In this document: positions 1-7,253 of the stretch, piece after piece
How positions within the stretch are numbered: position 1 is the first letter of the stretch
How the letters are laid out: every line of letters starts with the position of its first letter
Source of the DNA: an uncultured Oscillibacter sp.
Lineage (GTDB): Bacteria > Bacillota > Clostridia > Oscillospirales > Oscillospiraceae
Reading direction: 5' to 3'
Length of the DNA stretch: 11,266 bases
Assembly: GCA_947245315.1 (NCBI GenBank)
Contig: CAMXNV010000054.1
Location: forward strand, 1 to 11,266
The notes under the pieces: generated by a model
What the model was told of the DNA's origin: nothing
The model's database searches: none
The model's input: only the letters and a program-made list of their open reading frames with translations
Made by a program: the position numbers and the translations under genes

Positions 1-781
<781 letters not shown>

Positions 782-807
782 TGATCGTTTCCTAGCCTTT
801 CGTCAAA

Positions 808-1302
808 TCAGGTCTCATACACAAGGTGGCACGAATCCAGTCCGCCGTCGGCCTCCCCGGCCAAACGAGCACTTGCCGCCCAGAGATTGTGCCACGGAAT
901 ATCAACCGGGTCAGGACAGCCGGAGGCGTATTCCGACGCGGGGATTTCCAGATTCTCTCTCGTCTCAATCTCAAAGACATAGGTCTCTCCCACTTCCAAC
1001 TGTTCCGTCAACTTTTCAGTACACAGGAAAAACGGCGTGCTTTGAAACAGGCTGACCACCGCCATCTCCGGCACATCATAATCAAGCAGGGCCCGCACCG
1101 TGGCCGTAAAGCTGCCCTTCAGGGTCACCGTCATCGTATCGGTGCTGTCCCGCAGCTCCTGGAGCTTCGCCTGTGTCTCTTGCAGCTCTTCCTGGAGGGC
1201 GTCCCGCTCCCGGACCGCCGCGTCGTAGTCCTCCTTCGAGACGCCGCCGCAGCCCGTCAGCAGCAGGATCAACAGCAAAAGCATAATTCCAATTCGTCTC
1301 AT
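808..1302 (-). CDS. Hypothetical lipoprotein with a short coiled coil (164 aa)
   Basis: Not a recognised family. The N-terminus is a clear lipoprotein signal peptide: MRR, a run of Leu/Ile (residues 7-15) and an LTGC lipobox with the lipid-modified cysteine at C18, so the mature protein should be tethered to the outer face of the membrane. Residues about 22-52 are Glu/Gln/Leu-rich with heptad spacing and probably form a coiled coil. Residues 56-114 are predicted mostly beta (TVTLKGSFTATVRALL and later VGETYVFEIE). The start is supported by GAGGAG with 7 nt spacing. It follows the preceding gene by 12 nt and precedes gyrA by 26 nt, so it sits inside the gyrB-gyrA transcription unit. Nothing shows a role in DNA topology; it looks like an accessory insertion into a conserved gene pair. 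Confidence 0.8.
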   Translation of the reverse strand: MRRIGIMLLLLILLLTGCGGVSKEDYDAAVRERDALQEELQETQAKLQELRDSTDTMTVTLKGSFTATVRALLDYDVPEMAVVSLFQSTPFFLCTEKLTEQLEVGETYVFEIETRENLEIPASEYASGCPDPVDIPWHNLWAASARLAGEADGGLDSCHLVYET

Positions 1303-1314
1303 GACTTTCTCCTC

Positions 1315-1770
1315 TCACCAAGTCTCTTTCAGCCAGTCCATGCCCGGGTAGGGCTCCAGGGTGTGGATATACCACTCCACGCACTTGGCCGCCAGCTCCC
1401 GGTCCTTCATCGTACATTTCATAGGGAACACAGACTGCCCGTCACTGGGCTCAATGGGGGCCTCCTCCTCAGAATCCAAATACTCCGGATTGAAGCAGGC
1501 CCAGGCGGTTCCGGTCTCTCCATACCAGATTTGCAGGAAAATCAAATCCGGAGAGGACTCCAGCAGCAAATAGCCTTCCTCGTTGTACTCATCAAGGGAC
1601 AGCTCCAAACTGAGGCATTCCCCGGTGCGGACCCGTTCCACCACACCCCGGATCAACTCCTCCGAAAGCCCCTCGCCTTTCTGCCGTTCCAATTCTCCCT
1701 CTCTGAGATACCGGACCTTCACGCCCTCCGGCATCGCCGGCACTTCTCTTCTCGCAACAATCTCTTCCAT
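1315..1770 (-). CDS. Hypothetical acidic cytoplasmic protein (151 aa)
   Basis: I do not recognise this gene with confidence. It encodes a soluble 151-residue protein with no signal peptide or membrane segment. The N-terminal half is rich in Glu and Arg (VRYLREGELERQ, residues 19-30). The C-terminal half has a compact alpha/beta look (DLIFLQIWYGETGTAWACF) followed by DGQSVFPM and a helix with CVEWYIHTLEPYPGMDWLKE at the end. The GQS...P, helix, then P..DW ending faintly resembles Imm1-type immunity proteins of polymorphic toxin systems, but no toxin gene is nearby and this is only a weak guess. The ATG lies 8 nt after an AGGA inside a 7-bp tandem repeat, 47 nt after the gyrB stop. The gene ends 12 nt before the lipoprotein gene, so the two were probably gained or kept together between gyrB and gyrA. 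Confidence 0.72.
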   Translation of the reverse strand: MEEIVARREVPAMPEGVKVRYLREGELERQKGEGLSEELIRGVVERVRTGECLSLELSLDEYNEEGYLLLESSPDLIFLQIWYGETGTAWACFNPEYLDSEEEAPIEPSDGQSVFPMKCTMKDRELAAKCVEWYIHTLEPYPGMDWLKETW

Positions 1771-1779
1771 ATAAAAGTT

Positions 1780-1814
1780 CCTAACTCCTACTTCCTAACT
1801 CCTAACTCCTCACT
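1780..1814 (-). repeat. Tandem repeat, five 7-bp units, between gyrB and the next gene
   Basis: On the plus strand the units are CCTAACT, CCTACTT, CCTAACT, CCTAACT, CCTCACT, giving 35 bp with exact 7-bp period. On the coding (minus) strand they read as AGTTAGG/AGGAG-like units, each resembling a Shine-Dalgarno sequence. The array starts 3 nt after the gyrB stop codon and ends 9 nt before the next ATG, so it fills nearly the whole 47-bp gap. The last unit supplies the probable ribosome binding site. Confidence 0.85.
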
Positions 1815-1817
1815 GAA

Positions 1818-3767
1818 TCAGTAGTCTAGGTTCACAACATACTTGGCATTCTTCTCAATAAACTCCTTCCGGGGCTCCACCTTCTCCCCCATGAGGATGG
1901 TAAAGGTCTCATCCGCCTTCACCGCGTCATCCAGGGTAATCCGCCGCAGGGTTCTAGTGGCCGGGTCCATAGTGGTCTCCCAGAGCTCGTGGGGGTTCAT
2001 CTCGCCCAGGCCCTTAAAGCGGCTGATGTCCACCTTGGCATTGGGGTTCCCCGCCCGGAGCTCTGCGGAAATCCGGTCCCGCTCCGGCTCGTCGTAAGCA
2101 ACTCTCGTGGTCTTGCCCCGGGTGAGCTTGAACAGCGGGGGCACGGCGGAGTACACATAGCCCTGCTCAATCAAAGGCCGCATGAAGCGGAAGAAGAAAG
2201 TCAGCAGCAAAGTCCGGATATGACTCCCGTCCACGTCCGCATCCGCCATAATGATGACCTTGTGATACCGGAGCTTGTTTGCGTCAAACTCGTCTCCGAT
2301 GCCCGCCCCCAGGGCCGTGATGACGGGCTGGAGCTTGTCGTTTCCATAGACCTTGTCCGCCCGGGCCTTCTCCACGTTCAGCATCTTGCCCCACAGCGGC
2401 AGGATGGCCTGGAAGCGGGAGTCCCGCCCCTGGGTGGCGGAGCCTCCGGCGGAGTCGCCCTCGACGATATAGATTTCGGTGAGCTCGGGATTGTTCTCGT
2501 TGCAGTCCCGGAGCTTGTCCGGCATGGCCGCGCCCCCCAGGGCGGTCTTCCGGCGGATGGACTCCCGGGCCTTTTTCGCCGCCTCTCTGGCGCGGCTGGC
2601 GGTGAGGGCCTTGTCCAGGATCATCCGGCCCACCTGGGGGTTCTCCTCCAGGAAGGTGTCCAGCTTGTCCGCCACAATGTTGTTCACCAGGGTGCGGATT
2701 TCGGAGTTGCCCAGCTTGGCCTTGGTCTGGCCCTCGAACTGGGCGTCGGTGAGCTTCACGGAGATGACGCAGGTGAGGCCCTCCCGGCAGTCCTCGCCGG
2801 AGACCTTTTCGTCGTCCTTGAGCATTTTGATTTTTTTGCCGTAGTTGTTCAGAACCGTAGTCAGGGCCCGCTTAAAACCCTCCTCGTGCATACCCCCCTC
2901 CGGGGTGTGGACGTTGTTCGCGAAGGACAGGATGGTCTCGCTGTATCCGTCGTTGTACTGGAGGGCCACCTCGGCCATGGAGTCCTCCCGCTGGCCGGAC
3001 ATATAGATGACTCCCGGATGGAGGGCGTCCTTGCTCTTGTTGAGCCAGGTGACGAACTCCCGGATGCCCCCCTCGTAGCACATGGAATCCTGCTGCTCCT
3101 TCCCGGGGCGGAGGTCCACGGTGTTGATCCGGAGGCCCGCGTTCAGGAAAGCCTCCTCCCGCATGCGGGTGTGGAGGGTGTCGTAGTTATAGACCGTGTC
3201 CTCGAACATCTCCGGGTCCGGCTTGAAGGTGACGGTGGTGCCGGTCCGGTCCGTCTTGCCCACCACGGTCATCTCCTGGGTGATCTGGCCCCGGGAGAAT
3301 TTCATCTCATAGATTTCGCCGTTCTTATGGACCTGGACCGTCAGCCACTCGGAGAGGGCGTTGACCACCGAGGCGCCCACGCCGTGGAGGCCGCCGGAGA
3401 CCTTGTAGCCCCCGCCGCCGAACTTGCCCCCGGCGTGGAGGATGGTATAAACCACCTCCAGGGCGGGCTTGCCGGTCTGGGCCTGGATGTCCACGGGGAT
3501 GCCCCGGCCGTTGTCCACGACGGTGATGGTATCCCCCTCGTTGATCTGGACCAGGATTTCCGTGCAGAAGCCCGCCAGGGCCTCGTCGATGGCATTGTCC
3601 ACGATCTCGTAAACCAGATGGTGAAGGCCCGAGGAGGAGGTAGAGCCGATATACATGCCGGGCCGCTTCCGCACGGCCTCCAGGCCCTCCAGGACCTGAA
3701 TTTCCGACGCGTCGTATTCGTTTCCCGCGTCCACGGCGGTGGAATTTAAGATTTCATTGTCTGCCAT
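1818..3767 (-). CDS. gyrB: DNA gyrase subunit B
   Basis: GyrB is the ATPase and TOPRIM subunit of gyrase. The 649-residue product is near the usual Bacillota length. Seen in order: GHKL ATPase N box (EIVDNAIDEALAG, residues 54-66), DNGRGIPV (85-92), the glycine loop GGLHGVGASVVNALS (125-139), TOPRIM EGDSAGGSA (436-444) with the metal-binding Glu436, DADVDGSHIRTLL (509-521), and the C-terminal RFKGLGEMNPHELWETTMDP (583-602). The start is set at the ATG at 3765-3767 because AAGGAG lies 8 nt upstream and homology begins there. An in-frame extension up to 3965 reads through a palindromic leader and is unlikely to be translated. The position equal to E. coli Lys447 (in PLKGK) is Trp459 here. gyrA follows after two inserted small genes instead of directly. 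Confidence 0.98.
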   Translation of the reverse strand: MADNEILNSTAVDAGNEYDASEIQVLEGLEAVRKRPGMYIGSTSSSGLHHLVYEIVDNAIDEALAGFCTEILVQINEGDTITVVDNGRGIPVDIQAQTGKPALEVVYTILHAGGKFGGGGYKVSGGLHGVGASVVNALSEWLTVQVHKNGEIYEMKFSRGQITQEMTVVGKTDRTGTTVTFKPDPEMFEDTVYNYDTLHTRMREEAFLNAGLRINTVDLRPGKEQQDSMCYEGGIREFVTWLNKSKDALHPGVIYMSGQREDSMAEVALQYNDGYSETILSFANNVHTPEGGMHEEGFKRALTTVLNNYGKKIKMLKDDEKVSGEDCREGLTCVISVKLTDAQFEGQTKAKLGNSEIRTLVNNIVADKLDTFLEENPQVGRMILDKALTASRAREAAKKARESIRRKTALGGAAMPDKLRDCNENNPELTEIYIVEGDSAGGSATQGRDSRFQAILPLWGKMLNVEKARADKVYGNDKLQPVITALGAGIGDEFDANKLRYHKVIIMADADVDGSHIRTLLLTFFFRFMRPLIEQGYVYSAVPPLFKLTRGKTTRVAYDEPERDRISAELRAGNPNAKVDISRFKGLGEMNPHELWETTMDPATRTLRRITLDDAVKADETFTILMGEKVEPRKEFIEKNAKYVVNLDY

Positions 3768-3785
3768 AAAACTTTCTCCTTTGCC

Positions 3786-3811
3786 GTTCTTTTTCTTATA
3801 AGAAAAAGAAC
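3786..3811. repeat. Perfect 26-bp palindrome in the gyrB leader
   Basis: Each 13-nt half reads GTTCTTTTTCTTA and is followed directly by its exact reverse complement, with no spacer. It ends about 12 nt before the gyrB ribosome binding site on the minus strand. The stem is AT-rich with no T-tract after a GC stem, so it does not look like a standard intrinsic terminator. It may be a protein-binding site, an RNA hairpin in the leader, or the edge of a dispersed intergenic repeat. Confidence 0.85.
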
Positions 3812-3837
3812 CAAAAAGAATTTTCGTCTCGCTCTGT

Positions 3838-3957
3838 CGTGCGGCGCTTCCGTCAGTCTGCCGCACGGCAACCGAGAACTGCTTTTCCTTACATTTTTTA
3901 GAGCGGAAAAAGCCGGGTTGGAGGGGTGGAGCCTTCCAGCCTGCCTTCCTCCGCTCT
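3838..3957. repeat. Two further stem-loops in the gyrB leader
   Basis: The first has perfect 8-bp arms CGTGCGGC (3838-3845) and GCCGCACG (3860-3867) with a 14-nt loop. The second has outer arms AGAGCGGA (3900-3907) and TCCGCTCT (3950-3957) enclosing an inner imperfect stem (GGTTGGAGGG pairing with CCTTCCAGCC, two G-U type pairs). With the nearby 26-bp palindrome they make the whole 246-bp stretch upstream of gyrB strongly structured. I cannot match it to a known riboswitch, and a dispersed repeat is equally possible. Confidence 0.6.
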
Positions 3958-4013
3958 GAATGCACGTTACAATAAATGGAATACCCAAATCACAAGCCGC
4001 ATAGGATGTCCCA

Positions 4014-4430
4014 TCACGGCTTCCTCCTCCGTGCCAGCATCCGGCAAACCGCCCAGCCCAAAAGCGCGCCCAGCAGGGCGTAGAACGCCGCCATGCTGAA
4101 CACCAGCACATAGAGGCCAAAGTTGCTGTGAACCAGCGGGTTTTCATGGATCAGCGGAATAAAGACCTTTCTCTGGTCCACCAGGTGGTCCAGCACATCC
4201 AACAGATACATCAAGGCAAGGGGAACCAGCATCAGCACGGCGCACAGCACCGGAACCCGGGAGGCCCTCTTCCGCCTATAGAGCCGGAACCCCTGCACCA
4301 CCGCCCCCAGCAGCAGGAACCCCGCCGCCAGCGCCGTGGCCATGGGGCTGATGTCGAAGCAGAGGATGGGATAGGCGTAGATGGACAGCAGATTTCTCAG
4401 GCTGTGCCAAAGGACCGTCAGAACTCTCAT
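4014..4430 (-). CDS. Hypothetical small integral membrane protein (138 aa)
   Basis: Family not recognised. The 138-residue product is hydrophobic with about three likely membrane segments: residues 29-48 (PMATALAAGFLLLGAVVQGF), 59-80 (VPVLCAVLMLVPLALMYLLDVL) and 104-129 (FGLYVLVFSMAAFYALLGAL and on). A weaker hydrophobic stretch lies at 12-25. Positive clusters YRRKRASR (51-58) and ARRRKP (133-138) would favour the cytoplasmic side. Residues 81-103 form a polar segment between the last two helices. The start is well supported by AGGAGG with 6 nt spacing. It begins 15 nt after remB, so it is coupled with remB in the operon. No transporter or enzyme motif is visible. Confidence 0.78.
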   Translation of the reverse strand: MRVLTVLWHSLRNLLSIYAYPILCFDISPMATALAAGFLLLGAVVQGFRLYRRKRASRVPVLCAVLMLVPLALMYLLDVLDHLVDQRKVFIPLIHENPLVHSNFGLYVLVFSMAAFYALLGALLGWAVCRMLARRRKP

Positions 4431-4445
4431 CGCGCGCCTCCTCTC

Positions 4446-4709
4446 TCACTCCAGCCGTCCGCTCTCCGCCCGCTTCCGCAGGGCGGCGGGGCTCAGCTGG
4501 CTCAGATAGACGATCTGCTCATGATACGGGTGGTCACAGACGACAAAGGACCTGGGCAGGTCCCCGGAAACGTCCAGCACCACGCCCTCCTTCTCGGCGG
4601 CGGCCAGGTAGTCCCGGGTTCGCTTCTCATAGCTGCATTTGTCCAGGTCGAAGATGCCGATGATCCGGCGCTGGGGAATGATCTCGTTTTGTCCAAGGTG
4701 CAGATACAC
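4446..4709 (-). CDS. remB: Extracellular matrix regulatory protein RemB/YaaB-like (DUF370 family)
   Basis: The 87-residue protein matches the RemB (YaaB) pattern: an opening YLHLGQNEIIPQRRIIGIFD (residues 2-21), the CDHP/YLSQLSPAALRKRAE ending (58-82), and its place between recF and gyrB as in Bacillus subtilis. RemA and RemB-type proteins are small DNA-associated regulators tied to matrix and biofilm gene control in B. subtilis; the role here is inferred only. I chose the GTG at 4707-4709 because GGGGAG lies 5 nt upstream and family homology begins at that residue. An ATG at 4728-4730 would overlap the previous gene and has poorer spacing. The GTG is 2 nt past the TAA of the upstream gene, and the ribosome binding sequence touches that stop codon, suggesting translational coupling. 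Confidence 0.88.
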   Translation of the reverse strand: MYLHLGQNEIIPQRRIIGIFDLDKCSYEKRTRDYLAAAEKEGVVLDVSGDLPRSFVVCDHPYHEQIVYLSQLSPAALRKRAESGRLE

Positions 4710-4711
4710 GA

Positions 4712-5269
4712 TTACTCCCCGTCCTTCCATAAGCCGTCCCGCAGCCAGGCAAACCAGCGGCGGTGGACCTCGTTCTTCCGGGCCCGTTCGTTGTTCCAAT
4801 TCTCATAGCTGCCCCGCTTGGAAGCGTAGACCTTGTAATACTCCGCTTCGTCTTCCTCTGGCTTCATCTGGAGGTAAAAGATTCGCTTCCCGTCTCTCCA
4901 GCCCAGAAATACCTCATGCCCGCCCTCATAAAAGAGGGCGCTGACGTTCAGGGACTCCGCGCTCTCCGCGTCCAGATACTTCCCCGCCGCCTCCGCCACG
5001 CCCGGCTCCTCCCAGGCGTACACATCTCCGTTTTCCCTGCTCTCCACAAGCGCCTGGACAGAAGGGACCGCCAGCAGCTCCGCCATCAGAGCTTTATCTT
5101 CCTCCGTGATGACAACCTCCGGCGTCCGGCGAAGAATCTTCTCCGTGTCCGTAGAGGTGACGGAAAGCTCGTCGCAGGGATAGCGGAGTTCCATGCAGAC
5201 CTCCAGCCCCAGCAGGACCAGCAGCAGAACGATCAGAATTCTCTTACCGATTCTCTTCCAATCCATCAT
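4712..5269 (-). CDS. Hypothetical membrane-anchored protein, paralog of the adjacent gene (185 aa)
   Basis: Not a family I can name. From the first of two adjacent ATGs (GGAGG 10 nt upstream) it encodes 185 residues: a short basic N-terminus, one hydrophobic segment at about residues 10-28 (ILIVLLLVLLGLEVCMEL), then a soluble acidic domain probably outside the membrane. It shares with the neighbouring gene the TEKILRRTP motif (42-50), an IT.E....L...LA.PSV..L helix (54-74), AEYYKVYAS (142-150) and the NEVHRRWFAWL ending (166-176). These matches fall in the same order, which shows tandem duplication with strong divergence (the middle parts differ). It lies 32 nt after its paralog and 2 nt before remB, inside the recF-gyrB interval. 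The function is unknown. Confidence 0.8.
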   Translation of the reverse strand: MMDWKRIGKRILIVLLLVLLGLEVCMELRYPCDELSVTSTDTEKILRRTPEVVITEEDKALMAELLAVPSVQALVESRENGDVYAWEEPGVAEAAGKYLDAESAESLNVSALFYEGGHEVFLGWRDGKRIFYLQMKPEEDEAEYYKVYASKRGSYENWNNERARKNEVHRRWFAWLRDGLWKDGE

Positions 5270-5301
5270 GAAATGCTTCCCTCCCCCACGTGGAATACCT
5301 T

Positions 5302-5835
5302 TCACCCCACAAGCCAGGAGAACCAGAAGTGATGGACCCAGAGCTGCTGGACCTCCCGGTTGCCCCGATTCTCATATAAGAACCTGGTCCCAAGAAAGCT
5401 CCGCCGGGCGTACATCTTAAAATACTCCGCCCCCTGGTCTCTCTCTACCCGCGTCAGCACCGTCTGCTCTTTTTCAGACGGCCGCAGCGTCAGAACCAGC
5501 TCCGGCGTTCCGTTCCCCGGCAGCACGGACAGGGCGCAGGAGTCGAAGCCCCCCAGCGCCTCCGACAGCGCCGGGTCCTCCGGGGAGCTGGGAAAGAGGT
5601 CCTTCCCCTCTCCCCCCTCCAGAGCCTCCTCCACCGACGGCAGTCCGGCCAGGGTCTCCAGCAGGGTCTGCTCCTCCTGGGTGATGGCGGCGGCGGGGGT
5701 CCGGCGGAGGATCGCCTCCGTGTTATGCGAGACCTCGTTGACCATGATGTCCCCCAGGTGGGCCAGCTCCAGACAGGCCAGCACCCCCAGCAGCACCAGG
5801 ACCAGCCGCAGGACAATCTGCTTTTTCTTGCTCAT
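5302..5835 (-). CDS. Hypothetical membrane-anchored protein, paralog of the adjacent gene (177 aa)
   Basis: Starts at ATG 5833-5835 with a strong AGGAGG 5 nt upstream; an in-frame ATG at 5920-5922 would read through the parS site and is unlikely. The 177-residue product has MSKKK then a hydrophobic segment at about 7-26 (IVLRLVLVLLGVLACLELAH), so it is probably a single-pass membrane-anchored protein with its C-terminal domain outside. A Cys follows the hydrophobic stretch (C21), but the flanks do not form a good lipobox. It shares TEAILRRTP (39-47), ITQEE...LA.LPSVEEALE (51-73), AEYFKMYAR (136-144) and a REVQQLWVHHFWFSWL ending (160-175) with the downstream gene. It is the first gene after recF and carries a perfect parS site in its leader. 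The function is unknown. Confidence 0.8.
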   Translation of the reverse strand: MSKKKQIVLRLVLVLLGVLACLELAHLGDIMVNEVSHNTEAILRRTPAAAITQEEQTLLETLAGLPSVEEALEGGEGKDLFPSSPEDPALSEALGGFDSCALSVLPGNGTPELVLTLRPSEKEQTVLTRVERDQGAEYFKMYARRSFLGTRFLYENRGNREVQQLWVHHFWFSWLVG

Positions 5836-5847
5836 ACCGTCCTCCTT

Positions 5848-5863
5848 TGTTTCACGTGAAACA
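5848..5863. promoter_or_regulatory. parS: parS site (ParB/Spo0J binding site)
   Basis: The sequence TGTTTCACGTGAAACA is a perfect 16-bp palindrome identical to the Bacillus subtilis-type parS consensus (TGTTNCACGTGAAACA). It lies about 2.7 kb from the oriC-like region, where bacterial parS sites usually cluster. It sits in the 90-bp gap between recF and the first membrane-anchored paralog, one base upstream of the AGGAGG of that gene. ParB would load here and recruit SMC for origin segregation. No parAB genes are in the window. Confidence 0.93.
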
Positions 5864-5925
5864 GTGGCGGTTTCAGGAGTTTTTGAACGTTTTGTAAAAC
5901 ATTTCCCGTTCTCACAATTCAAAAT

Positions 5926-7032
5926 TCACTGCCGGATGGTCCCCCGCTCCACGTGGAAAACCTTACCCCCCAGGAGAGAGGGAAGCCGGTCCTCCTCGCA
6001 GCAGGTGATAAAGACCTGCCCCCCGGCGATGCGGTTCAGCACGAACTCCTGCCGCCGGGGGTCCAGCTCGCTGAGCACGTCGTCCAGCAGCAGCACCGGG
6101 TACTCCCCCGCCGCGTTTTTGTAAATCTCCCGCTCCGCCAGCTTCAAGGCCAGGGCCGCCGTCCGGGTCTGTCCCTGGGAGGAATAGGTCTTGGCCTCTC
6201 TCCCGTCGATGGTCACCAGCAGGTCGTCCTTATGGGGCCCGGAAAGGCACAGCCGGGAGGCCAGCTCCGCCTCCCGGTGGGCGGCCATGTGAGTCCGCAG
6301 CTCCTCCGCCAGGCGGCCCGGCTCCCCGCCGGGGTCCTGGACCGAGGAGACGGTCTGATAGCGTATTTCTAAATGCTCCCGTCCGCCGGAGCACTCCCGA
6401 TGGTGTACCGCCGCGTACTCCCCCAGCCGGAGGCAGAAGCGGTGCCGGTAGTGAATCAGGGCCGCGCCCAGGCGGATCATCTGCTCGTTGAACTCCGGCA
6501 GGGCGGCCAGCAGGTCCGGCCGCTCGCCAAAGTCCCGAAGTATCCGGGTCTTCTGCTCCCGGGCCCGCTCGTAGCCCGCCAGGGCGGCAGCGTACCGGGG
6601 CCGGAGCTGGCAGAGGGCCGTGTCCATGAAGCGCCGCCGGGCGGCGGCCCCCTCCCGGATGAGATAGAGGTCCTCGGGCTGGAAGAGCACCGTGTGGTAC
6701 ACGTCCCCCAGGGCAGCCCCGGTTTTCAGGGGCACCTGGTTCACCAGCAGCCTGCGCCGCCGCCCCCGGAAGAGGTCCGCCTGGACGCGGAAGCTCCTTC
6801 CCCTGGACCGGACCAGGGCCAGCAGCCGGGCGGATTCCGCCTCGAAGCCCAGCATCTCCCGGTCCGTCCGGGCTCTGGGAGACCGGCCCCGGGAGAGGTA
6901 GACGATGGCCTCCAGGAGGTTCGTCTTCCCTTGGGCATTCTCCCCGCAGATGACGTTGCACCGGGGATCGAAGTCCGCGGCCTGGCGGACGTAATTCCGG
7001 AAGCCCTCCAGCTCCAGGCGCTCAAGCTCCAT
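5926..7032 (-). CDS. recF: DNA replication and repair protein RecF
   Basis: RecF is an SMC-like ATPase that, with RecO and RecR, helps load RecA at single-strand gaps. The 368-residue length is typical. Visible motifs are the N-terminal ELEGFRNY (residues 7-14), the P-loop GENAQGKT (30-37), the ABC-type region SGPHKDD (264-270) with SSQGQTR (284-290), and Walker B LLLDDVLSELD (314-324). The ATG at 7030-7032 lies inside the end of the upstream S4-domain gene, an 11-bp overlap, and has no good ribosome binding site, so translation is probably coupled. The gene ends 90 nt before the next gene, and this gap holds parS. The identity is secure. Confidence 0.97.
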   Translation of the reverse strand: MELERLELEGFRNYVRQAADFDPRCNVICGENAQGKTNLLEAIVYLSRGRSPRARTDREMLGFEAESARLLALVRSRGRSFRVQADLFRGRRRRLLVNQVPLKTGAALGDVYHTVLFQPEDLYLIREGAAARRRFMDTALCQLRPRYAAALAGYERAREQKTRILRDFGERPDLLAALPEFNEQMIRLGAALIHYRHRFCLRLGEYAAVHHRECSGGREHLEIRYQTVSSVQDPGGEPGRLAEELRTHMAAHREAELASRLCLSGPHKDDLLVTIDGREAKTYSSQGQTRTAALALKLAEREIYKNAAGEYPVLLLDDVLSELDPRRQEFVLNRIAGGQVFITCCEEDRLPSLLGGKVFHVERGTIRQ

Positions 7033-7237
7033 AGCGGACGCCCAGGCGCTGCCCAGCGAAGCTCACTTCGTCTCCCGGCCGGAGCTTCTTCCCCCGCTGG
7101 AGGCAGGTCTCCCCGTTCACCAGGGCTTCTCCGGCCTGGATGCGCTCCTTGGCCTCCCCGCCGGTCTCCACGAGGCCCGCCAGCTTCAAAAGGTCCTGGA
7201 GCTTGATGAACTCGGTGGTAATGGCAATTTCTCTCAT
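7022..7237 (-). CDS. rlbA: S4-domain RNA-binding protein RlbA/YaaA-like
   Basis: A 71-residue protein of the exact size and position of B. subtilis YaaA (RlbA), between dnaN and recF. The S4 RNA-binding fold is seen in IKLQDLLKLAGLVETGGEAK (residues 11-30), then the ALVNGE turn (38-43) and LRPGDEVSF (52-60). The family is linked to ribosome assembly or RNA binding; the precise role here is inferred. The ATG at 7235-7237 has AGAGG 7 nt upstream and lies 16 nt after the dnaN stop. The last 11 bp overlap the recF start. Confidence 0.92.
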   Translation of the reverse strand: MREIAITTEFIKLQDLLKLAGLVETGGEAKERIQAGEALVNGETCLQRGKKLRPGDEVSFAGQRLGVRYGA

Positions 7238-7253
7238 AGCGTATCCTCTGCTG

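Noticed and set aside
1989..3749. Plus-strand open frame of 586 codons opposite gyrB
   Set aside because: It is the antisense shadow of gyrB in GC-rich DNA; its residue make-up (many G, V, H, L) is artefactual and the minus strand has clear gyrase motifs.
3768..3965. N-terminal extension of GyrB by 66 codons
   Set aside because: It reads through a perfect palindrome and hairpins; the strong ribosome binding site and family homology begin at the ATG at 3767.
3970..4013. Possible gyrB promoter TTGTGA...TATTGT
   Set aside because: Spacing is 15 nt and both hexamers are weak, so I do not call it.
5282..5297. Possible second parS around CACGTG
   Set aside because: Only about 10 of 16 positions match the consensus, mostly the core hexamer.
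5915..5930. AT-rich stretch CAATTCAAAATTC near the recF stop as a promoter for the paralog pair
   Set aside because: A TTGAAT-17-TTTTAC arrangement can be drawn, but the -10 is poor and the genes are plausibly read through from recF.
5945..5960. Possible third parS around CACGTG in the recF 3' end
   Set aside because: About 11 of 16 matches and within coding sequence; too degenerate to call.
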